From Paractinoplanes tereljensis (GTDB taxonomy: Bacteria > Actinomycetota > Actinomycetes > Mycobacteriales > Micromonosporaceae), in contig NZ_BOMY01000034.1 of the NCBI RefSeq assembly GCF_016862435.1, positions 62,001 to 126,000 on the forward strand: 64,000 nt of DNA. The letters run 5' to 3'. The notes beneath the pieces are model-generated. The model did no database searches, was not told the origin of the DNA, and saw only the letters and a program-made list of their open reading frames with translations. This document shows positions 51,442 through 59,967 of this stretch, in pieces; the stretch's first letter is position 1, and each line of letters begins with the position of its first letter. The position numbers and the translations under genes are program-made.

Positions 51442-52971
51442 ATGCCCATGCTGCATCGACGCACGTTTCTCCTCGGCGGCGCAGCCGCCGCCGGAGCCCT
51501 CGTCCTGCCCACCCGCATGGCCTCCGCCGCCGCTCCCTACCCGTTCCAGCTCGGCCTCGCGTCCGGCGAGCCGGACGCGAACAGCGTGGTCCTCTGGACC
51601 CGCCTCGCGCCGGCCCCGCTGAACGCCGACGGGCAGGGCGGCATGCCGTCAACCGACATCGCCGTCGACTGGCAGATCTCCGCCTCCGAGACGTTCAGTT
51701 CGGTGGTCACCGGCGGCACGGTGACCGCACGCTACGCCGACAGCCACGCCGTGCACGTGGTCGCCGGTGGCCTGAATCCGGACGCCGACTACTACTACCG
51801 GTTCCGGGCGCAGGGGCATCTCTCCCCGGTCGGCCGCACCCGCACCGCCCCGGCGACCGGCACCTTCGGCCGGGACCTGACCATGGCGTTCGCGTCCTGC
51901 GCGCACTACGAGTCGGGGTATTTCACCGCCTATCGGCGGATGGCCGAGGACCGGCCCGATCTGATCCTCCATCTCGGCGATTACATCTACGAGTACGGGG
52001 CGACGGCCGGCGCCGTGCGGCAGCACGCGGGAGCGTCCGAGATCGTGTCGCTGGCCGATTACCGCCGCCGGTACGCGCAGTACAAGGCTGACCCGGACCT
52101 GCAGGCCGCGCACGCGATCGCGCCCTGGCTGGTGGTGCCGGACGACCACGAGGTGGAGAACAACTACGCCACCGACACCCGGGCCGACAGCGTCCCGGCG
52201 CTGACCGCGGCGCAGTGGACGGCCCGGCGCAACGCCGCCTACCGGGCCTACTACGAGAACATGCCGTTGCGGCCCGAGCAGGCCCCGGCCGGGAACGGCA
52301 TCCCGCTGTACCGGCGGGTCCGCTGGGGGAAGCTGGCCACCTTCCACATGCTCGACACCCGGCAGTTCCGCGACGACCAGGCCTGCGGCGACGGCATGCA
52401 GGTCTGCGCGGCGGCCGACACCGCGTCCCGCACGATCACCGGCGCGGCCCAGGAGGCGTGGCTGCTCGACGGGCTCGGCCAGCAGCTCGGCACCTGGGAC
52501 ATCCTCGGCCAGCAGGTGTTCTTCGCCAAGAACTACGACGCGAGCGGGCGGGCCAACATGGACGCCTGGGACGGTTACCGCGCCTCCCGGTCGCGCATCC
52601 AGCAGGGCTGGACCGACCGCGGCGTACGCAACCCGGTGGTGCTGACCGGCGACGTGCACACGGCCTGGGCCTGCGACCTCAAGGCCGACTACACGAGCTC
52701 GTCGTCGGCAACGATCGGCACCGAGCTGGTGTGCACGTCGATCGCGTCCGGCGGGGACGGCTCGGCGACCACCACGCTGCCCAACCCGGCCACCAACCCG
52801 CACATCAAGCTCTACTCCGAGCGCCGCGGCTACACCCGCACGGTGATCAGCCAGCAGCAGATGCGGGCCGATTTCCGGATCGTTCCGAAGATCACCGAGC
52901 ACGGCGCCGCGGTCAGCACCCAGAAGTCCTTCGTCATCGCCGAGGGCCGCCCCGGCCTGCAGGCCCTCTAG
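51442..52971 (+). CDS. phoD: PhoD-type alkaline phosphatase, Tat-exported
   Basis: A 509-residue enzyme. Twin-arginine signal HRRTFLLGGAAAAGALVL. N-terminal beta domain (FQLGLASGEPDANSVVLWTRL), then the metal-dependent phosphatase core with FASCAHYESGYFTAYRRM, LHLGDYIYEYG, VPDDHEVENNY, FHMLDTRQFRDDQ and TGDVHTAWACDL. These carry the usual calcium and iron ligands. It releases phosphate from diesters and monoesters outside the cell. No Pho box was identified upstream. An ATG two codons downstream is an alternative start. The next gene follows 12 bases after the stop. Confidence 0.92.
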   Translation: MPMLHRRTFLLGGAAAAGALVLPTRMASAAAPYPFQLGLASGEPDANSVVLWTRLAPAPLNADGQGGMPSTDIAVDWQISASETFSSVVTGGTVTARYADSHAVHVVAGGLNPDADYYYRFRAQGHLSPVGRTRTAPATGTFGRDLTMAFASCAHYESGYFTAYRRMAEDRPDLILHLGDYIYEYGATAGAVRQHAGASEIVSLADYRRRYAQYKADPDLQAAHAIAPWLVVPDDHEVENNYATDTRADSVPALTAAQWTARRNAAYRAYYENMPLRPEQAPAGNGIPLYRRVRWGKLATFHMLDTRQFRDDQACGDGMQVCAAADTASRTITGAAQEAWLLDGLGQQLGTWDILGQQVFFAKNYDASGRANMDAWDGYRASRSRIQQGWTDRGVRNPVVLTGDVHTAWACDLKADYTSSSSATIGTELVCTSIASGGDGSATTTLPNPATNPHIKLYSERRGYTRTVISQQQMRADFRIVPKITEHGAAVSTQKSFVIAEGRPGLQAL

Positions 52972-52983
52972 GAGGTCGTCGTC

Positions 52984-54165
52984 ATGCAGGCACTCGCACT
53001 TCTGCTGGCCGCCTCCTCGGTCACCTGGACCACCGCCAACAGCAACGCCACCGGCGACCAGTCCGGCTCGGCGGTGGCCGCGAACCGCTCGGGCGGTGTC
53101 GCCGTCGTCTGGGAGGACGCCCCCGCCGGGGACGGGCACTCCGACATCTGGCTTCGCTTTTATCAGAACAGCACTTCGGCGTACGAGGTGAAGCTGTCAC
53201 CGGGCGGCTGGAAACACGTCACTCCCGATGTCGGCCTGGACGACCGGGGCAACGCGGTCGTGGTGTGGGCCGACGACCCGGACGGCAACGGGTCCTACAA
53301 CGTGGCCTACCGGGTGGTGTCGCCGACCGGCACGGTAACCGCCTCCGGCTGGGCCAACGCGAGCGCCGACGGCAACCAGATCCGGCCCAAGGTGGCGGTC
53401 GACCCGGACGGCATCCCGAACACCGGGGCGGTCGGGTTCACCACGGTCTGGGAGGACATCCAGCCGACGACGGTGACCGTGCGGGCGGCGGGTTTCAACG
53501 GCGCCAAGGCGTACGAGAAGCAGGCGAGCCAGACCGCCGGCACCCACCATCACCCGGATGTGGCGGTCGGCGCGGCCGGCGACGCCACGATCGTCTGGGA
53601 GGAGGATGCCGACGCCAACGCGTACTACAACATCGGCCTCACCCGGCTGGCCCGCACCACCGGATCGGTGCTGCTCAGCCTGCGGATCGCCAACCTGAAC
53701 GGCGGCGGGCAGCAGACCCGGCCGGCGATCGCGCCGAATGCCAACGGCGACTTCGCGGTGGCCTGGGAGTCCGACCACACCGGGACCAAGGGGGTGTGGG
53801 AGCGGTCGTTCGCGGCCGACGGCACCGCCCGGCACACCGAGGTCGAGGCGTCCACCGGCACCGGCGCCACGGTCCCCGGAATCGGCCTCGACGACCAGGG
53901 CCGGGTCACCGCCGGGTGGACCGTCTCGGCGGCGGACGTGCGGGTCCGGGGCTTCAACCCGGACGGTACGACCACCGGGCGGCTGCCCGACTCGCCGCTG
54001 GCCTGGACCGCGACCGGGAAGCAGGACCAGCTCGCGGTGGCGGTGTCGCCGTGGAACGAGGTCGCCGTCGCCTACACCGACGACAGTGACGGCAACGGCT
54101 CCGATCAGGTGCTGCTCGGGACCGGTGCGACGAACGACGACGGAGGGTGGGAGCCCCTGGGCTGA
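52984..54165 (+). CDS. secreted beta-propeller-like protein
   Basis: A 393-residue protein with a short signal peptide (MQALALLLAASS). About six to eight imperfect repeats follow, each with a pattern like DDRGNAVVVWADDPDGNGSYNVAYR, spaced 45-50 residues apart. Such repeats form propellers of the type found in surface or sugar-binding proteins. AGGAGG begins on the phoD stop, so the gene is translated with phoD. The function is unknown; an accessory role in phosphoester capture would be speculation. Confidence 0.75.
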   Translation: MQALALLLAASSVTWTTANSNATGDQSGSAVAANRSGGVAVVWEDAPAGDGHSDIWLRFYQNSTSAYEVKLSPGGWKHVTPDVGLDDRGNAVVVWADDPDGNGSYNVAYRVVSPTGTVTASGWANASADGNQIRPKVAVDPDGIPNTGAVGFTTVWEDIQPTTVTVRAAGFNGAKAYEKQASQTAGTHHHPDVAVGAAGDATIVWEEDADANAYYNIGLTRLARTTGSVLLSLRIANLNGGGQQTRPAIAPNANGDFAVAWESDHTGTKGVWERSFAADGTARHTEVEASTGTGATVPGIGLDDQGRVTAGWTVSAADVRVRGFNPDGTTTGRLPDSPLAWTATGKQDQLAVAVSPWNEVAVAYTDDSDGNGSDQVLLGTGATNDDGGWEPLG

Positions 54166-54184
54166 GCCCGGGACTCCCCCGCCG

Positions 54185-54787
54185 TCAGGCCTGGCGTTCC
54201 TTGGCCATGTAGTCGGCGTACCAGACCGGCCACTCCGCATCGGGCTGGCCGGTCTCCTCCTCGTGCTTGCCGTGCGCGGCGGCCGCGTCCCGCAGGGCGC
54301 TCTCCAGGTCGCGGGCGTTGCGGTAGACGACCTCCTCGACCCGGCCGGGCAGCCGGGTGGTGACCTCCTGCAGCACGTACTCGTTGCCGTCCGGGTCGGC
54401 GAAGGTCAGGAACGAGCCGTAGGACGGGCGGCCCGGGGCGAGGCCCGGCACCCGGTTCTTGGTGCCGGCGTGGTGGAAGACGCCACCGGCGTCGTGGAAG
54501 ATCTCGCTCGGCTCGACCCCCTTGGCGATCAGCTCGGCCCGGGCCGCCTCGATGTCGTCGACCACGAACTGCAGGCCGCGCACCGAGCCCGGGGCCGCGT
54601 CGGTGACCTCGGAGTTACCGAGCAGGATCGACGCGGTCGAACCGGGCGGGGTGAAGTGCACGAGCCGGAAACCGTCCGCGCCGCTGTAGTCGATGTCCTC
54701 CCGGAATCCCAGGTTGAGGTAGAAGGCCTTGGCCCGGTCGAGGTCGCTGACCGGCACCACAATGACCTCGAGCTTGAAGTCCACCAT
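54185..54787 (-). CDS. VOC/glyoxalase-family protein
   Basis: A 200-residue protein. A single vicinal-oxygen-chelate domain (about 3-145) with VIVVPVSDLDRAKAFYLNLGF, LQFVVDDIEAARAELIAKG and FADPDGNEYVLQEV. The last 50 residues are a helical, charged extension ending in WYADYMAKERQA, also seen in related actinobacterial proteins. Possible dioxygenase, resistance or glyoxalase activity; not assignable. Single gene. Confidence 0.82.
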   Translation of the reverse strand: MVDFKLEVIVVPVSDLDRAKAFYLNLGFREDIDYSGADGFRLVHFTPPGSTASILLGNSEVTDAAPGSVRGLQFVVDDIEAARAELIAKGVEPSEIFHDAGGVFHHAGTKNRVPGLAPGRPSYGSFLTFADPDGNEYVLQEVTTRLPGRVEEVVYRNARDLESALRDAAAAHGKHEEETGQPDAEWPVWYADYMAKERQA

Positions 54788-54859
54788 CGTTCCTCCAGTT
54801 GTCTGCTGGAGAAACCTTCGCGCACCGGCCCCCGGCGTCGCCCCAGGGACAGTCCCTAG

Positions 54860-56224
54860 TCAGATCCCTAGCGAGTTGAACAGGTAGAGCCAGATCTCGC
54901 TGCGCGTCGGGAACGACGGGATGGCGTGCCTGAGCCTGCGCAGCGGCACCTCACCGACGATGGCGATCGTCGCGGCCTGCAGGAAGTCGGCCACCTCCGA
55001 ACCGGTGAAGGTGGCGCCGACCAGCACACCCCGGGCCTCGTCGACCACGAACCGGCAGGTCCCGGCGCCGCCACCGGTGAACGAGCCACCCGCGTTGGCC
55101 TCGGTGCCGATGTCGACAATGCGTACCTTCAGACCGGCCTTCTCGGCGCCGGCGGCGGTGTAGCCGACCGCGGCGACCTGCGGCTCGGTGAAGATCACCC
55201 GTGGCGAGCCGGGTCCGTCGGCCAGGTGCTGCTCGACCATGTCCTGACCGAGGAGGTCGGCGGCGGCGATGGCGGCCTGGTACTTCGCCATGTGGGTGAA
55301 CAGGGCGCGCCCGTTGAGGTCGCCGATCACGTACAGCCAGTCCTGGCCGGGCACCCGCATCCGGTCGTCCACCCGTACATAACCGTCGGTGTTGATTTTC
55401 AAAGATTCCAAACCCAGACCCGACGACTGCGGCGTACGCCCCGCGGCGACAAGCACCTGGTCGGCCGTGACCGTGGAACCGTCGGCCAGGACGACGCTGA
55501 CCTGGTCGCCGTCGCGGCGCACCGACTTCGCGGTCTGGCCGGTGCGGATGTCCACGCCCTGCGCGGCCAGCGACTCGGTGACCTGCACGCAGGCGAACTC
55601 CTCCTCCCGGGACAGCAGCCGGTGCTCGCCCTCGACCAGGGTCACCCGGGTGCCGAACGAGGCGTACGCCTGGGTCATCTCGGCCCCCACCACACCGCCG
55701 CCGATCACGATCAGCGACGCCGGGATCTCCTTGGCCGTAGTGGCCTCCCGGTTGGTCCACGGATTGGCCGCGGCCAGCCCGTCGATGTCCGGGATCGTCG
55801 GCCGGGTGCCGCCGGCCAGGATCACGCCCTTGGTGGCCACCAGCACCTCGTCGCCGACCACCACCCGCTTCTCGCCGTCGAGCCGGCCCCAGCCGCGGAA
55901 CAGCTTCACCCCACGCTCGATCAGCCACGGCACCTGGCCGCTGTCGTCCAGGTTGTTGATGATCTCGTCCCGGTGCCGCAGCACGGCCGCCACGTCGAGC
56001 GGGCCGGTGACCGCCTCGCGGACCCCCGGCACCCGGCGCGCCTCGGTGAGCAGGGCCCCCGGGCGCAGCAGCGACTTCGACGGCATGCACGCGTAGTAGG
56101 AGCACTCGCCGCCGACCAGGTCGGCCTCGACGATCGCCACCGACAGTCCCGCCTCGGCGAGCCGGCCCGCCGCGACCTCCCCGCCCGGGCCCGCCCCGAC
56201 GACCACCACATCAAAAGTCTGCAT
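54860..56224 (-). CDS. FAD/NAD(P) disulfide-type oxidoreductase without the catalytic histidine
   Basis: A 454-residue protein of the class I pyridine nucleotide-disulfide family (dihydrolipoamide dehydrogenase/MerA fold). FAD motif VVVGAGPGGEVAAGRLAEAG, redox cysteines in GGECSYYACMPSK, NAD motif VIGGGVVGAEM, and FAD site LYVIGDLNG. At the C-terminus the usual His-Pro-Thr base is Phe-Pro-Thr (SFPTRSEIW), so thiol-disulfide chemistry should be impaired. It may act as a quinone reductase or transhydrogenase-like enzyme. Single gene, divergent from the AI-2E family permease with 50 bases between. Confidence 0.85.
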   Translation of the reverse strand: MQTFDVVVVGAGPGGEVAAGRLAEAGLSVAIVEADLVGGECSYYACMPSKSLLRPGALLTEARRVPGVREAVTGPLDVAAVLRHRDEIINNLDDSGQVPWLIERGVKLFRGWGRLDGEKRVVVGDEVLVATKGVILAGGTRPTIPDIDGLAAANPWTNREATTAKEIPASLIVIGGGVVGAEMTQAYASFGTRVTLVEGEHRLLSREEEFACVQVTESLAAQGVDIRTGQTAKSVRRDGDQVSVVLADGSTVTADQVLVAAGRTPQSSGLGLESLKINTDGYVRVDDRMRVPGQDWLYVIGDLNGRALFTHMAKYQAAIAAADLLGQDMVEQHLADGPGSPRVIFTEPQVAAVGYTAAGAEKAGLKVRIVDIGTEANAGGSFTGGGAGTCRFVVDEARGVLVGATFTGSEVADFLQAATIAIVGEVPLRRLRHAIPSFPTRSEIWLYLFNSLGI

Positions 56225-56274
56225 CCCACGATGATCGCCGGTTCTGCCGCCCGGCGGGAACTTAGGGTGAGTTC

Positions 56275-57387
56275 ATGCCCGTTTTGAGCACCGTGAGAAC
56301 GCGCACCGCGGTGCGGACGGCGGCCCGCCTGTCGGCCGAGACGCTGCTGATCCTGCTGATGACCGCGGTGACGCTGTGGATCCTGGGCGAGATGTGGTCG
56401 GTGGTGTGGCCGCTCACGGTCGCCCTGCTGATCACCACCCTGACCTGGCCGCCGGTCCGCTTCCTGCGCCGGCACGGCTGGCCGCCCGCACTGGCCGCGG
56501 CCACCGTGATGGTGGCGTTCCTGCTGCTGGCCGGCGGCATCCTGGTCGGCATCGCGGTGCCGGTGGCGGCCCAGTCCGACGAACTCGCCGACGGCGTGGT
56601 GGACGGCATCCAGCAGCTGCGCGACTGGGCGGCCGGCCCGCCGCTGAACATCGGCGACGACCAGATCACCTCGGCCATCGACACCGCCGTCGCGAAACTG
56701 CAGAGCTCGATCGGCGACATCGCGAACGCCGCCGTCACCGGGGTCGGCACGATCGTGAACGCGGTGGTCGTGATCGTGCTGGCGCTGTTCCTGATGTTCT
56801 TCTTCCTCAAGGACGGCCCGAAGTTCCTGCCCTGGCTGACCGGCCAGGTGCCCGGCCGGCTGTCCCAGGACCTGCCCGAGCTGGCCGGGCGGGCCTGGAA
56901 CACGCTCGGCGCGTTCGTCCGCTCGCAGGCGTTCGTCGGCCTGCTGGACGCGGTGTTCATCGGCCTGGGGCTGTGGATCGTCGGGGTGCCGCTGGTGCTG
57001 CCGCTGGCCGTGCTCACCTTCGTGACCGCGTTCGTCCCGATCGTCGGCGCCCTGTTCGCGGGCTTTGTAGCCGTACTCATCGCCCTGGTCTTCAAGGGTT
57101 TGACCTCGGCCTTGATCGTGCTGGGCATCATCGTGCTGGTCCAGCAGCTGGAGGGCAACGTCTTCCAGCCGATGGTGCAGAGCCGCGGCCTGGGCCTGCA
57201 CGCGGCCGTGGTGCTGCTGGCCGTGACCCTGGGCGGCAGCCTGGCCGGCATCGTCGGCAGCCTGCTTGCCGTGCCGGTGGCCGCGGTGCTGGCCGCCTGC
57301 TGGAACTACATCCGCGAGCAGCTGAGCGACCCTGACCCTGCGCCCGAACCTGTGGAATCGCTGGCAAAGCCGAAACCCGCCACCTGA
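56275..57387 (+). CDS. AI-2E (PerM) family membrane permease
   Basis: A 370-residue membrane protein with about eight helices. After the first helices come an extracytoplasmic stretch rich in charged residues (about 100-160), then FLMFFFLKDGPKFLPWL, and the family core FVTAFVPIVGALFAGFVAVLIAL and QQLEGNVFQPMVQSRGLGLHA. The family exports small molecules or sodium; the exact role here is unknown. A hairpin follows the stop by about 20 bases. Confidence 0.85.
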   Translation: MPVLSTVRTRTAVRTAARLSAETLLILLMTAVTLWILGEMWSVVWPLTVALLITTLTWPPVRFLRRHGWPPALAAATVMVAFLLLAGGILVGIAVPVAAQSDELADGVVDGIQQLRDWAAGPPLNIGDDQITSAIDTAVAKLQSSIGDIANAAVTGVGTIVNAVVVIVLALFLMFFFLKDGPKFLPWLTGQVPGRLSQDLPELAGRAWNTLGAFVRSQAFVGLLDAVFIGLGLWIVGVPLVLPLAVLTFVTAFVPIVGALFAGFVAVLIALVFKGLTSALIVLGIIVLVQQLEGNVFQPMVQSRGLGLHAAVVLLAVTLGGSLAGIVGSLLAVPVAAVLAACWNYIREQLSDPDPAPEPVESLAKPKPAT

Positions 57388-57407
57388 CCCACCGATTCTC
57401 ACCGTTG

Positions 57408-57430
57408 CGCGGGGCGATCGACGCCCCGCG
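57408..57430 (+). terminator. hairpin between permease and next gene
   Basis: Perfect nine-base arms CGCGGGGCG and CGCCCCGCG with an ATCGA loop, 20 bases after the permease stop and four before the next ribosome binding site. It may terminate or attenuate. Confidence 0.6.
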
Positions 57431-57446
57431 GAACGGAGCAGAAGCG

Positions 57447-57926
57447 ATGGCCACGATCAGCGCGGTGAACACCGCCGCGAGCACCTACCCCACCCGCCTC
57501 ACCAAACCGGACCGCCAGGACCCGATCGCCAAGGTGGCGGCGGTGCTGGGCCTGGACGCCGACGAGCTGAAGGACCGCCTGAAGGACGGCGCCACCCTGA
57601 ACGACGTGGCCGAGGACCAGGGCGTCACCAAGGACGAGTTGATCGCCGCGATCAAACGGGGCCTGCCCGCCGACGACGCCGAGAAGCCGGCCGGCGCGCC
57701 GCCACCGTCTCCCCCGCCCGGCGGCCCGAAGGGCGAGAACGCCGCCCTCCAGGACCCGGCCAAGCTGGGCCAGCTGTCCCAGCTGCTGCAGATGGACTCG
57801 TCCGAGGTGACCGGCCAGGCCACCAGCGCAGCCGGCCTGGTCTCCCTGCTGAAGAGCAAGGGCGTCGACCTGACCCAGCTGCGCTCCGTACTGAAGAGCG
57901 GCGACCTGTTCGACATAGCCGCCTGA
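57447..57926 (+). CDS. unknown small protein with helical repeats
   Basis: A 159-residue soluble protein I do not recognise by name. Two helical segments each look like a short HTH-like module: AAVLGLDADELKDRLKDGATLNDVAEDQGV and LGQLSQLLQMDSSEV...GLVSLLKSKGVDLTQLRSVLKSG. A Pro/Gly-rich linker joins them. Start at ATG with GGAG upstream; an upstream ATG (14 codons) is inside the hairpin stem and less likely. A terminator follows the stop. Could be an adaptor or DNA-associated protein; function unknown. Confidence 0.65.
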   Translation: MATISAVNTAASTYPTRLTKPDRQDPIAKVAAVLGLDADELKDRLKDGATLNDVAEDQGVTKDELIAAIKRGLPADDAEKPAGAPPPSPPPGGPKGENAALQDPAKLGQLSQLLQMDSSEVTGQATSAAGLVSLLKSKGVDLTQLRSVLKSGDLFDIAA

Positions 57927-57930
57927 AGCC

Positions 57931-57960
57931 CGCCCGATCCGGCAGCAGCCGGATCGGGCG
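57931..57960 (+). terminator. strong hairpin after the small helical protein
   Basis: Perfect 13-base arms CGCCCGATCCGGC and GCCGGATCGGGCG with loop AGCA, four bases after the stop codon. Confidence 0.8.
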
Positions 57961-57976
57961 CAGGAAGTATGTGGTC

Positions 57977-58222
57977 ATGTTCAACCACGAGCCGGACGGC
58001 TACCGATGTCCCTTCTGCCGGCTTGTCGCCGGCGGCGAAGACGAACGACGAGTCAACACGCAGCACGACATCGTGCGGCGCGACGAGCTGGCTACCGCGT
58101 TCATCGCCCCGCTGACCAGACCCGGCGGACGACTAGCCCCAGCCCCACCAGGAGCAGCGCGGCCTCGAGGGCGGCCGACCCATTGGCCCGCGACACGGTT
58201 TCCGCGGGCAGGTACGAGGTGA
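57977..58222 (+). pseudogene. 5' fragment of a HIT-family gene
   Basis: The first 45 codons read MFNHEPDGYRCPFCRLVAGG and later RRDELATAFIAP, matching the N-terminus of histidine-triad (HIT) proteins, including the CPFC motif. Homology ends near 58110, before the histidine triad itself, and the frame continues into arginine/proline-rich antisense sequence to 58222. The gene is therefore truncated by the DNA that carries the convergent membrane protein. AGGAAG precedes the ATG, so a short peptide may still be made. Confidence 0.75.
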
Positions 58223-59138
58223 CTTTGAGGTCGAAGACCAAGGCGGAGTCCGAGTCGGCGAGCCACCTGTCCACGGCGAAGCGATCCGCGGTACTGAGCG
58301 CAATGGGCTCATCCACCATCCACCTGCTCACCGTCGGGACACGGTGGTCGCGGCATACCATGTCCATTTCGCCGAGAATCGCCAGTGCGCGGATTCTGAT
58401 CAACGTGATCCCCGATTCGAGAAACCCGGTAACAGCCGCCCGCAGACGGTCGCAGCCCGCTCGCTGGGCAAACGAACGCATGTCGTCGAACAGTTTCACG
58501 CGGTTGGCCGTGGCCACGAACTGCCGCAAGCTGCCGTCCATCTCGGGCTCCGGATGTGCCGCAGTGGTGACGAGCAATGCTCCGGCGGGCACGGCGCACT
58601 GCGTACGCGTATGCGTCGAGACGCACACCAGGACGGGTGCGTCCGCGGTTCGCATCGGTACGCCGGCAGCCGCGCCGAGCAGACCGGCCGAGAGCGCGAA
58701 CCCGGGCAGCAGAGCGACCCCGACCTGGCGCCGTCGTTGGCGGGACGTCAATGACGTACCGCTGGTGACCTTGATCGTGCCGATGACCGCGATCGGCAGC
58801 AGCACGGCCGCCAGCACCGCCGGCAGGATCGCCGCCGGGCCGGAGGCCGGGCCGAAGGCGGCCGGCCAGCCGTAGCCACCGTTACGCTGGTCAACCACAG
58901 CGGCAGCTGTCATGAGGGAGGCCAGGCCGCCCAGCCCGGCCAGCTGCGGCTCGGCCAAGCCCGGAAGCGGGCTCAGGGGCCGCCCGCCCCACGAAACGAC
59001 GTGGCCGACCAACGCGGCGATGGCCAGCGTGCCGATGTACGGCACGACCTCACGGCGCTGCAGGAGTTGTGCGAACTGAACCAGCGTGGCCGCCAGGAAC
59101 AGCCACAACCATCGAGAGACCGGCACCCACGCGGTCAT
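58101..59138 (-). CDS. unknown membrane protein
   Basis: About 345 residues. Some five or six hydrophobic segments: residues 8-25, 35-50, 70-90, 105-130 and 155-175, and a last helix near 320-338 (AALEAALLLVGLGLVV). A soluble region (about 185-315) has VCVSTHTRTQCAVPAGALLVT and AILGEMDMVCRDH with four cysteines. I do not recognise the family. The last nine residues are encoded by the antisense of the HIT fragment, so its C-terminus was probably formed at the junction. Start at ATG 59138; an ATG 22 codons upstream is also possible. Confidence 0.6.
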   Translation of the reverse strand: MTAWVPVSRWLWLFLAATLVQFAQLLQRREVVPYIGTLAIAALVGHVVSWGGRPLSPLPGLAEPQLAGLGGLASLMTAAAVVDQRNGGYGWPAAFGPASGPAAILPAVLAAVLLPIAVIGTIKVTSGTSLTSRQRRRQVGVALLPGFALSAGLLGAAAGVPMRTADAPVLVCVSTHTRTQCAVPAGALLVTTAAHPEPEMDGSLRQFVATANRVKLFDDMRSFAQRAGCDRLRAAVTGFLESGITLIRIRALAILGEMDMVCRDHRVPTVSRWMVDEPIALSTADRFAVDRWLADSDSALVFDLKVTSYLPAETVSRANGSAALEAALLLVGLGLVVRRVWSAGR

Positions 59139-59307
59139 CCCGGAAGTACGTCCACCGCCCGGCCAAGGCGCGAGCCGCCGTAGCCTTGCACCGTCATCGC
59201 CCAATTATCACCCGATCTGCCGTCGTATGGCCATTTTCGACCGAAGGCAGTGGTCCGCCGGCAAATGAGGGCGACGAGGGGTTCCGCGCCGACTACCGTC
59301 ACCGGCG

Positions 59308-59619
59308 ATGACGCATGAGGAACCAGCACTGGTAAGCGACCGATGGCCGCGACTGGCAGCGGAACTCGCCGACGCACTCCGCGAGGAAGGCGAGGACGAC
59401 CTGGCGGAGCAGGCCGCGGGACTCCGGGTCCTCCAGCAATGCGACTGCGGCGACGACTTCTGCCAGAGTTTCTACACCCAGCCCCCACCGGACGGCGCCT
59501 ACGGCCCCGGCCACCGAAACATCGGCCTGAGCCCGGAAAAGCCAGGCATGCTCGTCCTAGACGTGGTGGACACCCAGATCATGTACGTCGAGGTCATCGA
59601 CCGACCACCCCTCCGCTGA
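59308..59619 (+). CDS. small conserved protein with Cys cluster
   Basis: A 103-residue soluble protein. Helical N-terminus (WPRLAAELADALREEGEDDLAEQ), then QQCDCGDDFCQSFYTQPPP with a C-x-C-x4-C cluster, and GYGPGHRN-like AYGPGHRNIGLSPEKPGMLVLDVVDTQIMYVEV. Similar short proteins occur widely in actinobacteria, without known function. The cysteines could bind zinc or iron. A strong terminator follows. Confidence 0.7.
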   Translation: MTHEEPALVSDRWPRLAAELADALREEGEDDLAEQAAGLRVLQQCDCGDDFCQSFYTQPPPDGAYGPGHRNIGLSPEKPGMLVLDVVDTQIMYVEVIDRPPLR

Positions 59620-59649
59620 CAACCCCACTCACCGAGATTCGACCTTGCC

Positions 59650-59678
59650 GAGTTGCTGTCAGCTCCTGACAGCAACTC
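59650..59678 (+). terminator. perfect hairpin after the Cys-cluster protein
   Basis: Arms GAGTTGCTGTCAG and CTGACAGCAACTC (13 bases, no mismatch) with loop CTC, 30 bases past the stop. Confidence 0.8.
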
Positions 59679-59923
59679 TCCTAGATCTGCGCGGATGGGC
59701 GGCGAACCGCCACGTCGTTGCGGCCAGCGCGCATTTTCAAGGATGTCGGGGCCTCCCCGCGATTTGAGTGCCCCACATCCTGGAAAGCGAGTTGATCAAC
59801 GCGCAGCCGCGCACTCACGTCGGCCAATGCGGAGGGCATCGCCACGAAGGCGCGGCGGCGCCGCGCCGGGTACCCGGGTGGGTAACCGGCCGCGTCGGTC
59901 TGGGGCGTCAGCTGCCTCGAGTA
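59679..59923. other. 245 bp between two terminators
   Basis: Lies between the hairpin ending the + strand gene and the one ending the chemoreceptor gene. I see no gene, repeat or clear operator in it. Confidence 0.6.
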
Positions 59924-59954
59924 ACGGCCCGACCGGAGAATCCGGTCGGGCCGT
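59924..59954 (-). terminator. terminator of the chemoreceptor gene
   Basis: Perfect 14-base arms ACGGCCCGACCGGA and TCCGGTCGGGCCGT with loop GAA, 13 bases beyond the stop codon. Confidence 0.85.
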
Positions 59955-59967
59955 CATAAATGGATGC

